DNA of 64,000 nt from JANJUB01 sp031386985 (GCA_031386985.1 JANNCV010000016.1:186001-250000); one strand, 5' to 3'; positions 1 through 8,907 are shown, counted from the first letter of the stretch. The notes: a model not told the origin generated them from the letters alone. Made by a program: numbers and translations.

Positions 1-543
1 GGCGCTGTTTCCTTTGAGGTCGCCTGGATCACCCGTGTGATAGCCGATCAAGGGCATCCCTTGCCGTCCGGCTTCGCTCAGTTGTTCATGAATCCCGGGA
101 ATCTTGGTAGAAAGGATTGCCCCATGCGGCCACAGTTTGAGCCCAACAAATCCTTGATCCTTAAAGGTTTTGATCTCATTGACATTCCACCAGATGCCGT
201 TACTCGGGATGGTGAACGCACCGGGGGCAAACAGAATCCGGTCACTGAGCTTGTCCCTCACATACACCATGTCGTTGCTTGGAATCTGTCTAACCGAAGC
301 CGGACTTGCATTGTTGCCGTCGTTATCTTTCACCCAAAACAATCCGGCCAGGGTGATGCTGATAGTGCCCCCCCACTGGTCCATAATTTCGACCGACTTG
401 GCGTATTGGGTCTTGGCATCCATGTGGGTATGGATATCCACCCGGGGCATCGCGGACGGCGGGTAAACCACCTGTTGATCCGCCCGGCCCGAACCAGTCA
501 GGGCGATACACAATAAAAGCGTTAGTTGATTGGCTCGTTTCAT
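1..543 (-). CDS. Amidohydrolase-family secreted metal-dependent hydrolase (C-terminus outside window)
   Basis: The frame opens at ATG 543 and runs off the left edge, giving the first 181 residues. Residues 1-21 form a signal peptide (KR, then LTLLLCIALTGSG). DIHTHMD at residues 36-42 is the first metal-binding HxH motif of amidohydrolase_2-type TIM barrels. GLKLWPHG and LIGYHTGDPGDL further on fit later strands, the latter with a likely metal-ligand His. An AGGATG ribosome-binding site overlaps the stop of the GH78 gene 9 bp upstream, so the two are probably co-transcribed. The substrate is unknown. Planctomycete-type relatives are often annotated as putative TIM-barrel metal-dependent hydrolases near sugar-degradation genes. 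Confidence 0.8.
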   Translation of the reverse strand, partial: MKRANQLTLLLCIALTGSGRADQQVVYPPSAMPRVDIHTHMDAKTQYAKSVEIMDQWGGTISITLAGLFWVKDNDGNNASPASVRQIPSNDMVYVRDKLSDRILFAPGAFTIPSNGIWWNVNEIKTFKDQGFVGLKLWPHGAILSTKIPGIHEQLSEAGRQGMPLIGYHTGDPGDLKGNSA

Positions 544-552
544 AAGTTCATC

Positions 553-3525
553 CTAATTCTTTGATGTGGTGTCCTTGGGAAGCATAGACTCAAAACGATA
601 CGTTCCAGACTCAACCACAAAAACTGCCGCTCCGTTTTCCATCCGTGAGAACTTCACACCCATCACTTTGCTAATCGCGACCCCAGTTTCGGTCACGGCA
701 CTTACATCCGTAGCCGGAACGTAGACCGTCGCGGTAGTGTTTGGCGGAATCGTAACGTCCATGGTCAGTGTCTGCTTCTCTAGCTTCCAGCGACTGACAA
801 TGCGTCCATACAACGAGTCAAAGTGCGCACCAGCCCATCGCATGTTACCAACCACCGCAGGCTTGATAATGATATGTTTGAATCCAGGATGGTTGGGGTC
901 TGGACGAATCCCAGCCAGTCCTTGGTAAAGCCAGTTGTCCGCCGAGGCAAAGCAAGCATGGATTTGTGACCAATAGCCGTTCCACTGTTCCCAAAGGGTC
1001 GTTGCTTTTTGTTCGACCATGTAGCCCCAACCTGGGTGAGCCCGCTTCTGGTACATCCCAAGGATGAGGTCGTCGCGCCCTTCTTGCTGGAGGAAATCCA
1101 TGAGCAGGGTTGTGCCGATGAGTCCCGTGTCCAGGTGTCCGCTATTCTTCACTTGAATGCACTGGACAAGTTTTTCCATTACGGCGGCGCGTTCAGAGTC
1201 TGGCGTGACCCGGGTTATCAAAGGAAGGACATAGTAGGCTTGCTCGTCGATAACGTAACGTTTGTTCGCAGAATCAAAGTATGCGGCATGCACGGCAGGA
1301 CGAATCTTAGCGATCCTACTCTCGCAGTGAGCGACGTCGTCCTTTCGACCAAGCGCGTTCGCCATGTTGGCGACGATTTGCCAAAGGTAAACCCGGTAGC
1401 AATTATTGACCAACTCAGTTGCTGGCTTCGAAGGCCAGTTGTTACTGTCCATCCCACGATACGGCGGGACCCAATCGCCCAAGAAGTCAAATCCGTCTCC
1501 CCAAGCCCGGAGGACTTCATCCTTTGATCGCGAATCCAGATATTCGATATACCGTCGAGCGGTCGAATAGTTTGCTTCAAGTGTGCGAGTACTGCCGTAG
1601 TGGAGATAGTGCTGCCACGGAAGAGCGGCGGTAAGCCCAGGCCAAGGTGGGCCGCCTCCGCCCCCACCCCAAGGTGCGACATTTGGTAACGAACCGTCGG
1701 TTGGATTCTGAGCCTGACGCCAGTCCTGCGCCCACTTTTCATAGAACCCAGCTGAGTTGAAACTCATCATCATCCCGATGAGCGATGTTTGCCCGTCTCC
1801 GCCGTACCCCATTCGCTCTCGCGTTGGACAATCCACCATATATCCACCAAGATTGAGGCAACGGAGGGTCCACTGATTGAGCTTGTGAATGCGATTGATG
1901 AAATCATCCGAACATTCAAAAGAACCCGCCGACCCAAGGTCGCTCTCTATGAGGAAAGCCGTCGCATCCTCTTTATTTGGGGCTTGCGACAAGCCTTCGA
2001 TAACCACATATCGGAAGCCCGCATAGTTGAACTTGTGCTGAAAAACCTCACCTGCTTTGCCACCAGAGATGAATTCGCTCGTCTGCTTACATGTCTGGAA
2101 AGAATCCTTCCCGCCTGTCGTGTTCGGGAACGAGACCACGCTCCCTTGGCTAATGCTGATGTTGCCAATCGGCGAAGGTTGCACCCCATTGCGGAAAACA
2201 GCGTCGGCAAAATGGAGCGTGACCTTATGTCCAACCGGAAGCTTAGGCATGCGTAAACTGAGCCAGCCAGTTAGATTCGTTCCAAAGTCGATCTCATACC
2301 TGCCTTCGCCAAGTGCGTTTATCGATGCCGGAAGAATGCTCTTACCAATTGTGTTGGTCGGGCAAGGCTGATTCATCGTCTTTGCCGCCGGTCCGGCGAT
2401 CTCGATACAAGACTTCCATCCGTCAAGAGAGATTCCGGTGGAGTTCCAATTACGAAGGTGCATACGAGCATCAATCCGCTCACCGCCAAAGTCGTTCCAG
2501 GTGCGATTGCCAATCCGCTGGATGCTGCTCGGGCGACTCAGCCAAGTGCTATCTGTCCCAATGGTCAGCGGCTTACCGGCAACTACGGCATCGAGCTGAG
2601 CCCGAAGCGCAGTCGAATCTGACCAACCGGTGCCGTGCCAAATGCCAATGCAGTTCTTTCCCGGAAGCAAGAACCTCGCAACATCATAGGCGACCGAGAA
2701 GTTCTGGACTTTAAGGTCGGAAACTGCGGGAGTCAGCACGTCATTGCCCGCCTTCATTCCATTAACATAGAGTTCAAAATAGCCGGGAGAATTCACCGTT
2801 ATGATTGCTGATTTTGGCTTCGCTATGAGCTTAAATTCCTTTCGGAACCAGGGCGAGTTATTGCCCGTGCCCGGTGCTGAAAAGGGAAAATCTTGACCTT
2901 CCGGAAGGGTCACATGCTTGGTTTCACCGTTCACCCTATAGGTTAGGCGTAGCTGCTTCAACTTCCCGTAAGCTGGATCACCGAGAATGTCCCGCGAGAC
3001 TTTTAATTTGTCGTTGCTCGTTTGGACTAACTGACTGAGCTTGGCAGTGACGTCCGCCGAGATCTTGCCGTCCAGGGTTTCAAAGAGTGCGGCAAGAACC
3101 TTGATATCTGAGGTCAAAGGATTGCTAATCCACTTCGCCGACCAATCCCCGGGTTTCAGAAAGCCCATCGTCCATGTCGCGGGTTTGCTCCATGCCGATG
3201 CTTGCATCGTGTTGTCCCACACCCGAACCTTCCAGCAATAACGCTGTCTCGACCTCAGCGGTTTGCCCGAATATTCCACGTTGATGCTCTTGCTCGAATC
3301 AACTTTGCCGCTATCCCACAAGTCCCCTTTGTCGAGGTTAAGCAACTCCGGAGTTGATGCCACCAGCACCCGATAGGCCGTTTGACGCAAGCCACGCGCA
3401 GCCAACTCAGAGCGATTCTCCATCGCCCAACTCAACCGAGGGCGCAGGACATCAATCCCGAGCGGCGCCGGTTGAAATTCGCAGCGCAAATTGGTCGTTT
3501 CGATGGCAAGCAAATTCGGAGTCAC
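553..3525 (-). CDS. Alpha-L-rhamnosidase, GH78 family
   Basis: A 990-residue protein with the usual GH78 order: an N-terminal Ig-like region (LRCEFQPAPLGIDVLRPRLSW), a jelly-roll domain (FELYVNGMKAG), a second beta domain (DFGTNLTGW), an (alpha/alpha)6 catalytic barrel from about residue 500 (FECSDDFINRIH, DCPTRERMGYGGDGQ, ATTLWEQW) and a C-terminal beta-sandwich. The family hydrolyses terminal alpha-L-rhamnose and needs acidic residues in the DCPTRERMGYGGD and WEQW regions. The listed start is GTG 3525. The frame stays open upstream and encodes a signal-peptide-like stretch (KRHLLFKTLLVIISLRV) preceded by a purine-rich RBS but no standard start codon, only an ATC at 3576. The true start may therefore lie upstream. 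Probably an operon with its neighbours on both sides. Confidence 0.92.
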   Translation of the reverse strand: MTPNLLAIETTNLRCEFQPAPLGIDVLRPRLSWAMENRSELAARGLRQTAYRVLVASTPELLNLDKGDLWDSGKVDSSKSINVEYSGKPLRSRQRYCWKVRVWDNTMQASAWSKPATWTMGFLKPGDWSAKWISNPLTSDIKVLAALFETLDGKISADVTAKLSQLVQTSNDKLKVSRDILGDPAYGKLKQLRLTYRVNGETKHVTLPEGQDFPFSAPGTGNNSPWFRKEFKLIAKPKSAIITVNSPGYFELYVNGMKAGNDVLTPAVSDLKVQNFSVAYDVARFLLPGKNCIGIWHGTGWSDSTALRAQLDAVVAGKPLTIGTDSTWLSRPSSIQRIGNRTWNDFGGERIDARMHLRNWNSTGISLDGWKSCIEIAGPAAKTMNQPCPTNTIGKSILPASINALGEGRYEIDFGTNLTGWLSLRMPKLPVGHKVTLHFADAVFRNGVQPSPIGNISISQGSVVSFPNTTGGKDSFQTCKQTSEFISGGKAGEVFQHKFNYAGFRYVVIEGLSQAPNKEDATAFLIESDLGSAGSFECSDDFINRIHKLNQWTLRCLNLGGYMVDCPTRERMGYGGDGQTSLIGMMMSFNSAGFYEKWAQDWRQAQNPTDGSLPNVAPWGGGGGGPPWPGLTAALPWQHYLHYGSTRTLEANYSTARRYIEYLDSRSKDEVLRAWGDGFDFLGDWVPPYRGMDSNNWPSKPATELVNNCYRVYLWQIVANMANALGRKDDVAHCESRIAKIRPAVHAAYFDSANKRYVIDEQAYYVLPLITRVTPDSERAAVMEKLVQCIQVKNSGHLDTGLIGTTLLMDFLQQEGRDDLILGMYQKRAHPGWGYMVEQKATTLWEQWNGYWSQIHACFASADNWLYQGLAGIRPDPNHPGFKHIIIKPAVVGNMRWAGAHFDSLYGRIVSRWKLEKQTLTMDVTIPPNTTATVYVPATDVSAVTETGVAISKVMGVKFSRMENGAAVFVVESGTYRFESMLPKDTTSKN

Positions 3526-3621
3526 TCTCAGCGAAATGATAACTAATAAGGTCTTAAAGAGGAGGTGTCGCTTGATGTCCTTATTTTCCCCTTTTTTCTG
3601 ATCTCAACTAACGAGTGCCCG

Positions 3622-5253
3622 CTACCTGCGTGAAAGATACCCCTGAGCCAATAACTCGCCTAACTGCACAATGCCCGCCGTGGTGATCACCAATTGTTCG
3701 GTCTGAGGCGTAAGACTGAAAGCCTTGATATGAATAAATGCAAGATCAGAAGCCGCTAGAGCCACGAGATTTGCGGTGACATCAATGGTGTTCAGGCCCT
3801 TCTCGTCGGTGGGCGGTTGTTGGCTCACAAACCACTTTAAGCCAGGTAGTCCCAAGTCTTGGCGACTCTTGATGACCGTTGATTGTAGCCACTTCGCCGC
3901 GTTCTGGCGATACGGACCAAACGACATATCGTTTTCGCCGACATGATAAAAGATTCCCGCGAGTTCAACTGTGTGTCCTTTTGCTTGCAGCGCTTTCACG
4001 GATTGTTGGATGAAGGCGATGAACTTTGCGTAGAGGTTTCGATCCTTTGTTTGGGTTCCTTCTGGAGTCCAATCGTTCATCTGCGAACCACTATCCGTGA
4101 ATTTGGCGATGGCAATGTTTCCGTCCATATTGGCTTGAAGCGTTTTGCCAAAGCTCAGCTCCGGACCAAAGGTGTCGTAGAATCCGGTTGAACCCAGTGG
4201 CTCCCAACCCTTCGAAGTTTTGAAACCGTTGCCGAGGCTATATCTGAATGCGATCTTGCCGTTGTCTTTCGCCAACAACTCATGTCCGGGCAACAACTTG
4301 AGGTCTTGGATGAACGCTCGCTCGCCTTCCATATTGCGATGCCCAGCCAAAACAAACAGCTTAACCAGGCTTCCCTTTTTGTAGGGCCAAACTCTCAGCG
4401 GACGCGCTGAGTCAGGCTTCTTTCCAATCGTCCGCAGGTATGCGTCTGCGTAGTTGATACCATGCTCTAACTGACCAAGGGTTCCATAGTGATAATGCAA
4501 CCCGGCCCCGCCGCCGATTTCCACCCCGTTATGGGAGGTTGGAATGTATTCGGACCGCGCGTCGGAGTCGGTAACGGCTTTCTGTCCAGCGCGGATCGCG
4601 TACATATTCTCCCGGTTATCCATGCCCCAAACCGTTTTGGTGCAAAGTTCGCCAATGTAAAACTTGAGAGTGGGAACCTTGAGGTCTCGCCGCCAACTTG
4701 CTAAGAAGTTCTTCAAGTTCTTGCCATAGCTCAGTTTAAACTCTTGGTTGAACATGTCGTTTTCACCTTGATGCCACATGAAGCCTTCAATCCGATAGGC
4801 CACCTTCCTCCGGTCCAGTTCCGCCAGGGAAGATTGAATCAATTGCAATGCCAATGGATAAAGCTTGAATCCGCTCGGATCATCGGGGTTCCAGTCGCCG
4901 CCCAAGGTGGTTCCGCCGGCAGCACACTTAATGATCGCGATCGGAGCCTTAGTTACTTGCGAAACTCGCCTAGCAAAGCTGAGTTCCGGCCCAACGACGG
5001 TGTTCACCGGCTGCAAGGCAACCCAGCCATTGGAGGTTAGCTTGTCCTCCCGCCCGATATTGTAAGAGAACATGACCTTGTCCTGAGGCAAGTCCAAGCC
5101 GGAAAAGGGAGGAAACCGTTTGATGTCTTTGACCCTAGAATCTGATCCGACCATGTTTGACTGGCCCGCGAAGATAAAGACACGGAGGGTTTTTGGGTCT
5201 TCGTTCGCACAGTGAGGCGTAAGCGCCAAACAGGTTAGCCAGAGCAATTGCAT
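3622..5253 (-). CDS. Secreted tandem SGNH/sialate O-acetylesterase-like protein with a degenerate second active site
   Basis: The 543 residues begin with a signal peptide (MQLLWLTCLALTPHCA). Two homologous SGNH-fold halves follow. The first has the nucleophile motif GQSNMVG (Ser32), GGTTLGGDW and WHQGENDM (His161 region), as in the SASA/carbohydrate-esterase family that removes acetyl groups from sugars. The second half repeats the layout with GHRNMEG (Arg306 where Ser is expected) and YHVGENDM (His437), so it probably cannot act as a serine esterase. It lies 96 bp upstream of the GH78 gene on the same strand, which fits deacetylation of a rhamnose-containing glycan before cleavage. The start has only a weak RBS, but it is the one that gives the signal peptide. 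Confidence 0.85.
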   Translation of the reverse strand: MQLLWLTCLALTPHCANEDPKTLRVFIFAGQSNMVGSDSRVKDIKRFPPFSGLDLPQDKVMFSYNIGREDKLTSNGWVALQPVNTVVGPELSFARRVSQVTKAPIAIIKCAAGGTTLGGDWNPDDPSGFKLYPLALQLIQSSLAELDRRKVAYRIEGFMWHQGENDMFNQEFKLSYGKNLKNFLASWRRDLKVPTLKFYIGELCTKTVWGMDNRENMYAIRAGQKAVTDSDARSEYIPTSHNGVEIGGGAGLHYHYGTLGQLEHGINYADAYLRTIGKKPDSARPLRVWPYKKGSLVKLFVLAGHRNMEGERAFIQDLKLLPGHELLAKDNGKIAFRYSLGNGFKTSKGWEPLGSTGFYDTFGPELSFGKTLQANMDGNIAIAKFTDSGSQMNDWTPEGTQTKDRNLYAKFIAFIQQSVKALQAKGHTVELAGIFYHVGENDMSFGPYRQNAAKWLQSTVIKSRQDLGLPGLKWFVSQQPPTDEKGLNTIDVTANLVALAASDLAFIHIKAFSLTPQTEQLVITTAGIVQLGELLAQGYLSRR

Positions 5254-5404
5254 TGCGCTGTAGATTACCGCGCCAACAATTGACAGCTTTGCGAGTCAAG
5301 GGTTAATCAAGAAAGTCCCCGACTTCTCCCCCGCTGAGACCCGGGCGGTTACGGTAGATTGAGGTCACCACAGCGAACTCCCGTCTGCCTATTCAGGCAA
5401 GCGG

Positions 5405-6199
5405 CTAATCAGTGCGATGCTTGGTGCATAGCGTGTCCCAGAATCTCTCGTACGACATTACTCCCTCGTGCAGTGAGCGCCAGTGCGCATCAATACCTTC
5501 CCACCCCTCGCCCTTGAATTCGTGCCCACAATCCGGGCAGACACGGGGTTTCTCAAAAGCGAGGCCCTTGAGACAGCACCTGCATTGGCCATAGTACGGA
5601 GCGCGCGGGGGGACGTAGCCGGGGCGAGAGACGGCGGCTTCGTAGGCCGCAAGCACAAACATCCGAGCCTCCTTAGCAATCTCGGCAAATGGAAGGGTTG
5701 CGTACTTGATGTAATCGCCCTTCATGTAAGCTGTACCGTCAGGGAGGTCGAAGGTTTTTATCGCCTGTCCCCCCTTGTGCTTAAAGGAATTGCTGAGATT
5801 CGAACAAGCCTGACTCCAGGCAGATTCGGGTAGCAAGTTCAAATCAATTCCCCGGACTTTGAACTTCTCAAAAAGCTCTTTGTCCGTCTCGAGGCGAGCC
5901 TCAGTACGCTCACGCGTATGGTTCCAAATCCCAATGAGCCAACTCCGGATCGTTGCCGTAATGAGAACGGTCATCGCTGCGCACCCAGCCTCGACTTGCG
6001 AGTCAGCCATCGCAAACTCATCGTTGAACACATCGCCAATCGAAGACCATTCATCCGCGGTGTAATCTTCCTCGGTGTATGCCTCAGCTCGCCGATCAAC
6101 CTCGTTCCTGATGCCCCTGATGGCCTTTTCAATACGTAGGATATCGGCGGGTATGTTGTCCACCCCAAACATCCAAAACGGTAGGGATTGATTTGTCAT
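5405..6199 (-). CDS. Hypothetical protein with C-terminal Cys/His zinc-binding module
   Basis: 264 residues from ATG 6199, chosen because AGGGGCGA lies 8-9 nt upstream. A GTG at 6232 would overlap the previous gene and place this RBS inside the coding region. The N-terminal part is helical and acidic. The centre contains a C-terminal-HEPN-like phrase (SNLSNSFKHKGG), a weak resemblance only. The C-terminus carries CRCC, then CPDC followed by HWRSLH, consistent with one or two zinc sites. It starts 13 bp after the helical-repeat/FnIII gene and is probably translated from the same transcript. No function is recognised. Confidence 0.65.
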   Translation of the reverse strand: MTNQSLPFWMFGVDNIPADILRIEKAIRGIRNEVDRRAEAYTEEDYTADEWSSIGDVFNDEFAMADSQVEAGCAAMTVLITATIRSWLIGIWNHTRERTEARLETDKELFEKFKVRGIDLNLLPESAWSQACSNLSNSFKHKGGQAIKTFDLPDGTAYMKGDYIKYATLPFAEIAKEARMFVLAAYEAAVSRPGYVPPRAPYYGQCRCCLKGLAFEKPRVCPDCGHEFKGEGWEGIDAHWRSLHEGVMSYERFWDTLCTKHRTD

Positions 6200-6212
6200 G
6201 ATTTTTTCGCCC

Positions 6213-7184
6213 CTACGGAGGGCCGTCGTCACTGTGGGTGAGGCTCACCGCGTTGCTCCCTTTCTCGTTCCCCGTTGTCAGTTTCACATAAACCTTAAAC
6301 CCCATCGTCGAGCCCGGAACGGTTAGGCCCGCGTTTGTCGAGAACGTGAGTGTTCCCGGTGGAAGCGTTGCTACGACTTGCTCGGTGTTCGTATTGTAGG
6401 TCTCAGAGCCGTCGCGACGAACTACGTAGCTCACCAAGTCGGGGTCTACCGATTCTGTCCAGGAAAGGTCGGCCTTCAAAGTCGCCGGATTCCACACTCC
6501 GGAGAGCACAGAAGCCTCCGGCGTATGCCCCGGCAAAGGCGTCACGCGTGGAATCGAAAGCACGAGCGGGTGATCGGCGGGCAAGGAGCCCACTACCGCC
6601 GGGCCATATTTCGCGAGCTGATCGCGGATTTTGCGATACGTAAACCCGCGCTCCTCAAGCTCGCGGTCCACATCTTGATCGGCCTGAGTCAGGCCTGTAA
6701 ACACGGTTTTCAGCGCCGCAACATCGGTCGCGAAGTTCGCCGCCGTATAACCGCCTTGCAAAAGCAGCGGAGGCGTAAATCCCGCCGGAGGAGTGGCGTT
6801 TAGAGTCGTCCATAAATGGGCGTTGTCGTCCATCGCGACAATCCATTGCCCCATATTTACGCCAAAAGGAACTTGTTTGGGAATCTGGCCGACATAAATG
6901 GAATCGGGGAGGAGGCCCTTAATAAAGGCGCTGAGCTGCCGCATTCGCTCGCGCGCTGGCCCCTTTTTGTTGTCCCGATCCGTGCTGAGCCCCTCCCGCA
7001 CATTGATCGCGCCTTCGAGCTGGGTGATATCGCTGGCGAGGGTCGCGCGGTCGGTTTGCAAGTTGGCGAGGGTATAGCCGCCCGGCAAAATCAGATCGGG
7101 CGTGAGGAGGGCGTTCACATCGGTCCAGTGCCCGATGAAGCCGTCAATGCACTCTAAATAGCTGGATGGACCTGAAAATGGCAA
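6213..7184 (-). CDS. Two-unit helical-repeat protein with C-terminal FnIII-like domain, linked to a 21-bp repeat array
   Basis: About 323 residues. Two similar helical units are visible: LLTPDLILPGGYTLANLQTD near residue 30, and LNATPPAGFTPPLLLQGGYT near residue 130. Each is followed by a long charged helix and a short loop (KGLLPDS, VGSLPADHP). A linker (PLPGHTPEA) leads into a C-terminal FnIII-like beta-sandwich (LSWTESVDPDLVSYVVRRDG, GFKVYVKLTTGNEKGSNAV). No signal peptide, membrane segment or catalytic motif is seen. The start is uncertain: the listed one is TTG 7184. The gene lies 80-120 bp downstream of an inverted array of 21-bp repeats. I recall uncharacterised homologues with this layout in planctomycetes, verrucomicrobia and acidobacteria, but cannot verify that here. 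Confidence 0.7.
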   Translation of the reverse strand: MPFSGPSSYLECIDGFIGHWTDVNALLTPDLILPGGYTLANLQTDRATLASDITQLEGAINVREGLSTDRDNKKGPARERMRQLSAFIKGLLPDSIYVGQIPKQVPFGVNMGQWIVAMDDNAHLWTTLNATPPAGFTPPLLLQGGYTAANFATDVAALKTVFTGLTQADQDVDRELEERGFTYRKIRDQLAKYGPAVVGSLPADHPLVLSIPRVTPLPGHTPEASVLSGVWNPATLKADLSWTESVDPDLVSYVVRRDGSETYNTNTEQVVATLPPGTLTFSTNAGLTVPGSTMGFKVYVKLTTGNEKGSNAVSLTHSDDGPP

Positions 7185-7263
7185 AATATAACTCCCGAGT
7201 TTCCTCTACGCTATCTTATCACACCTTTGCGCTTGAAGTACGCATTATTGAAAGAATTTGTTT

Positions 7264-7508
7264 TTGGGCTGAGGTTTGTTGTTTGGGTGTTGAAGTTCAA
7301 AGACGCGTGATTGAGGCGGCAAGATACGTGACTGAGCATGCAAGATTCGTGACTGAGGTGGCAATATTCGTGACTGCACACAGTTCAGCCGCTCGTCGAG
7401 CGGGTTCAGTCACGATTCTGTCGAGTTCAGTCGCTCATCTGTCCGGTTCAGTCGCTACTCTGTCGGGTTCAGTCACTCGTTTTCCGGGTTCAGTGCCTCG
7501 TCTCGCAC
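7264..7508. repeat. Inverted array of 21-bp repeats upstream of the helical-repeat/FnIII gene
   Basis: The left half has units starting CGTGA at 7306, 7327, 7348 and 7369, with two decayed units visible back to about 7264. The right half has units starting GTTCAG at 7383, 7404, 7425, 7446, 7467 and 7488. Every step is exactly 21 bp. The right-half core GTTCAGTCAC is the reverse complement of the left-half core GTGACTGAG(C), so the array flips orientation near 7377-7382 and could fold into one long imperfect hairpin. Units are degenerate and there are no unique spacers, so it is not a CRISPR. 21 bp is seven codons and two helical turns. Confidence 0.9.
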
Positions 7509-7769
7509 CATCAGCCCCACTCCGGCCCCACTCAAACCCCCCACCGCCGAACTCACAGGCAATTCTCGCAAGCGCATCTCCTGCGTCACCAAGGTTTGGT
7601 CGTCAAGTTCCAGCCAACGAACCGGAACCGGGCGCGACAATCCCTTCGCAACAATCTCGTCGGCAGAGCGCCATAGAGCCAAGGGGCCGTCTATGGCGCG
7701 AGTGCGCAACGCTCACTTATCTATGGCCGGCCCCAGCTTAGTGCCTTAAAAGTAGAGTAGGATAGTCAT
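7509..7769. other. Intergenic stretch with possible coding remnant
   Basis: Between the 21-bp array and the gene at 7770. On the minus strand, 7473-7709 stays open and reads like protein (RWLELDDQTLVTQEMRLREL, then VGGLSGAGVGLMV) before running into the array as LN-containing heptads interrupted by TGA. It may be the decayed end of a gene whose 3' part became the array. It lacks a convincing start or RBS. The plus-strand end holds the GCGCCAT hairpin described separately. Confidence 0.3.
7668..7717. repeat. GCGCCATA hairpin, short relative of the 267-bp element terminus
   Basis: GCGCCATAGA (7668-7677) and TCTATGGCGC (7690-7699) form a perfect 10-bp stem, followed by gagtgcgcaacgctcact. The same layout closes the 267-bp elements at 46960-47006 and 52954-53000, where the stem is GCGCCATACAC/GTGTATGGCGC. 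The stem bases change in a compensatory way between sites (A-C-A with T-G-T there, A-G-A with T-C-T here), which argues that the hairpin itself matters. Confidence 0.7.
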
Positions 7770-8222
7770 ATGGCAATGAAGACGACAGTGGAACTCGCTG
7801 ATGCGATTGCAACAGAGCTGAAATTGAATAACGCGGACGTAGGATTCTCATCATTCGCAATCGCCGATTCGATTATCGATCGGATCGTGTCGCTGGAGAC
7901 CTGCTTGGCCTATTGGATCTCATATGGACCAAGTGCTTCGATGGGCACGAGCCTTCAGCTAGCATTTCTTCGTGGAAACACCCTATATGACTTTGAATTT
8001 GCGGTTAACAGGCAACTTGTTTTGATGGTGCAGCTATCTAAGATTGATTCGATACTTGCCGATTTGGGATTCGGCGACGACGGTAGTCTTCGCAACGGCA
8101 CATTGACCCTCAGGGCAGGACAACAGGTCGCATCCTATGTGAGCGTAGGGGATGCAGTTCGTGTGCAACTGCTCATCTCGTTCTACCACGGGCTAAACAA
8201 GTATTGGAGTGGACATGGCTGA
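7770..8222 (+). CDS. Hypothetical protein, 150 aa
   Basis: The frame starts at ATG 7770 (a second in-frame ATG is at 7776). No RBS is visible, but TAGAGT and TAGGAT lie just upstream, so a leaderless start is possible. The protein is mostly helical, with no signal peptide or recognised motif. It overlaps the next gene by 14 bp, which suggests translational coupling and a joint role. I do not recognise the family. Confidence 0.6.
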   Translation: MAMKTTVELADAIATELKLNNADVGFSSFAIADSIIDRIVSLETCLAYWISYGPSASMGTSLQLAFLRGNTLYDFEFAVNRQLVLMVQLSKIDSILADLGFGDDGSLRNGTLTLRAGQQVASYVSVGDAVRVQLLISFYHGLNKYWSGHG

Positions 8223-8907
8223 TCCCTCAACCTCCGGCCCATCGGTTACGGATTGGATCATGGCCCTGGCCAGCATTGCAACTCTCACGGCAGTGTGGCT
8301 CCAATATCAAATGTGGAAGCAGGCGAAGCGACAAAACGATCTGCTGTCCAAACCTAGGCTCAGGCTCAAACATCACATTTCTGAGCAGCCCGATCCCGGA
8401 ACGCGGTTCAGTTCGGATACGGAGCGCCGGTTAAGGCGAAGCCAACAGGAGGTGTTTCGGGAGGTTGTCGATTGCCGGGCGGCCGACATCGAGGACGAAT
8501 GGAAAACTCATCTTCAATCGCAAGCTAATCTCGCTGCGATCCCGGATTTTCAGATAGGTTTCCTTGTGGAGAACATTGGAGGAGCGCTTGCTACCGCTTT
8601 CACTATCAATGTCGAAATCACCGTTGCTGGCAATCCGGATGATATGACGATCGAGCCGAAGTCCTATCGGCGGGAACACAAGATTGAGATGGATATTCCC
8701 TCCAACACGCAACTATTCGTTGTGTTGCTTGGAGGGCGGTATGTCTTTTCTGCAAATCTCGAAGCAACCATCTCCGCAGTTGAGGATTCGCTCGGCATTA
8801 CAGAAGAATTCAAGGCGAAACAGTCGCAGCCAATAGGCTTGAACGCTTTCGTAAACGAACCGCTAAAGAATACCTTGGCTACTCGAAACCCGAAGGCATT
8901 GGAATGA
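8209..8907 (+). CDS. Hypothetical membrane-anchored protein, 232 aa
   Basis: One predicted membrane helix near the N-terminus (WIMALASIATLTAVWLQYQM, residues about 16-35) is followed by a basic patch (WKQAKRQND) and a soluble domain with beta-rich segments (FLVENIGGALATAFTINVEI). The pattern of a short N-terminus, one helix and a cytoplasmic domain is common among uncharacterised bacterial proteins. Its start lies inside the 3' end of the upstream gene. Function unknown. Confidence 0.6.
   Translation: MDMADPSTSGPSVTDWIMALASIATLTAVWLQYQMWKQAKRQNDLLSKPRLRLKHHISEQPDPGTRFSSDTERRLRRSQQEVFREVVDCRAADIEDEWKTHLQSQANLAAIPDFQIGFLVENIGGALATAFTINVEITVAGNPDDMTIEPKSYRREHKIEMDIPSNTQLFVVLLGGRYVFSANLEATISAVEDSLGITEEFKAKQSQPIGLNAFVNEPLKNTLATRNPKALE

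Noticed and set aside
37..516. Plus-strand open frame at the left edge
   Set aside because: It is antisense to the amidohydrolase, whose signal peptide, RBS and HxH motif are clear on the minus strand.
1789..2256. Long plus-strand frames inside the GH78, GH95 and Rhs genes
   Set aside because: They are antisense shadows with atypical composition, no RBS and no recognisable domains.
7264..7508. CRISPR array
   Set aside because: The units are contiguous 21-bp degenerate repeats with no unique spacers, and the orientation flips in the middle; there are no cas genes nearby.
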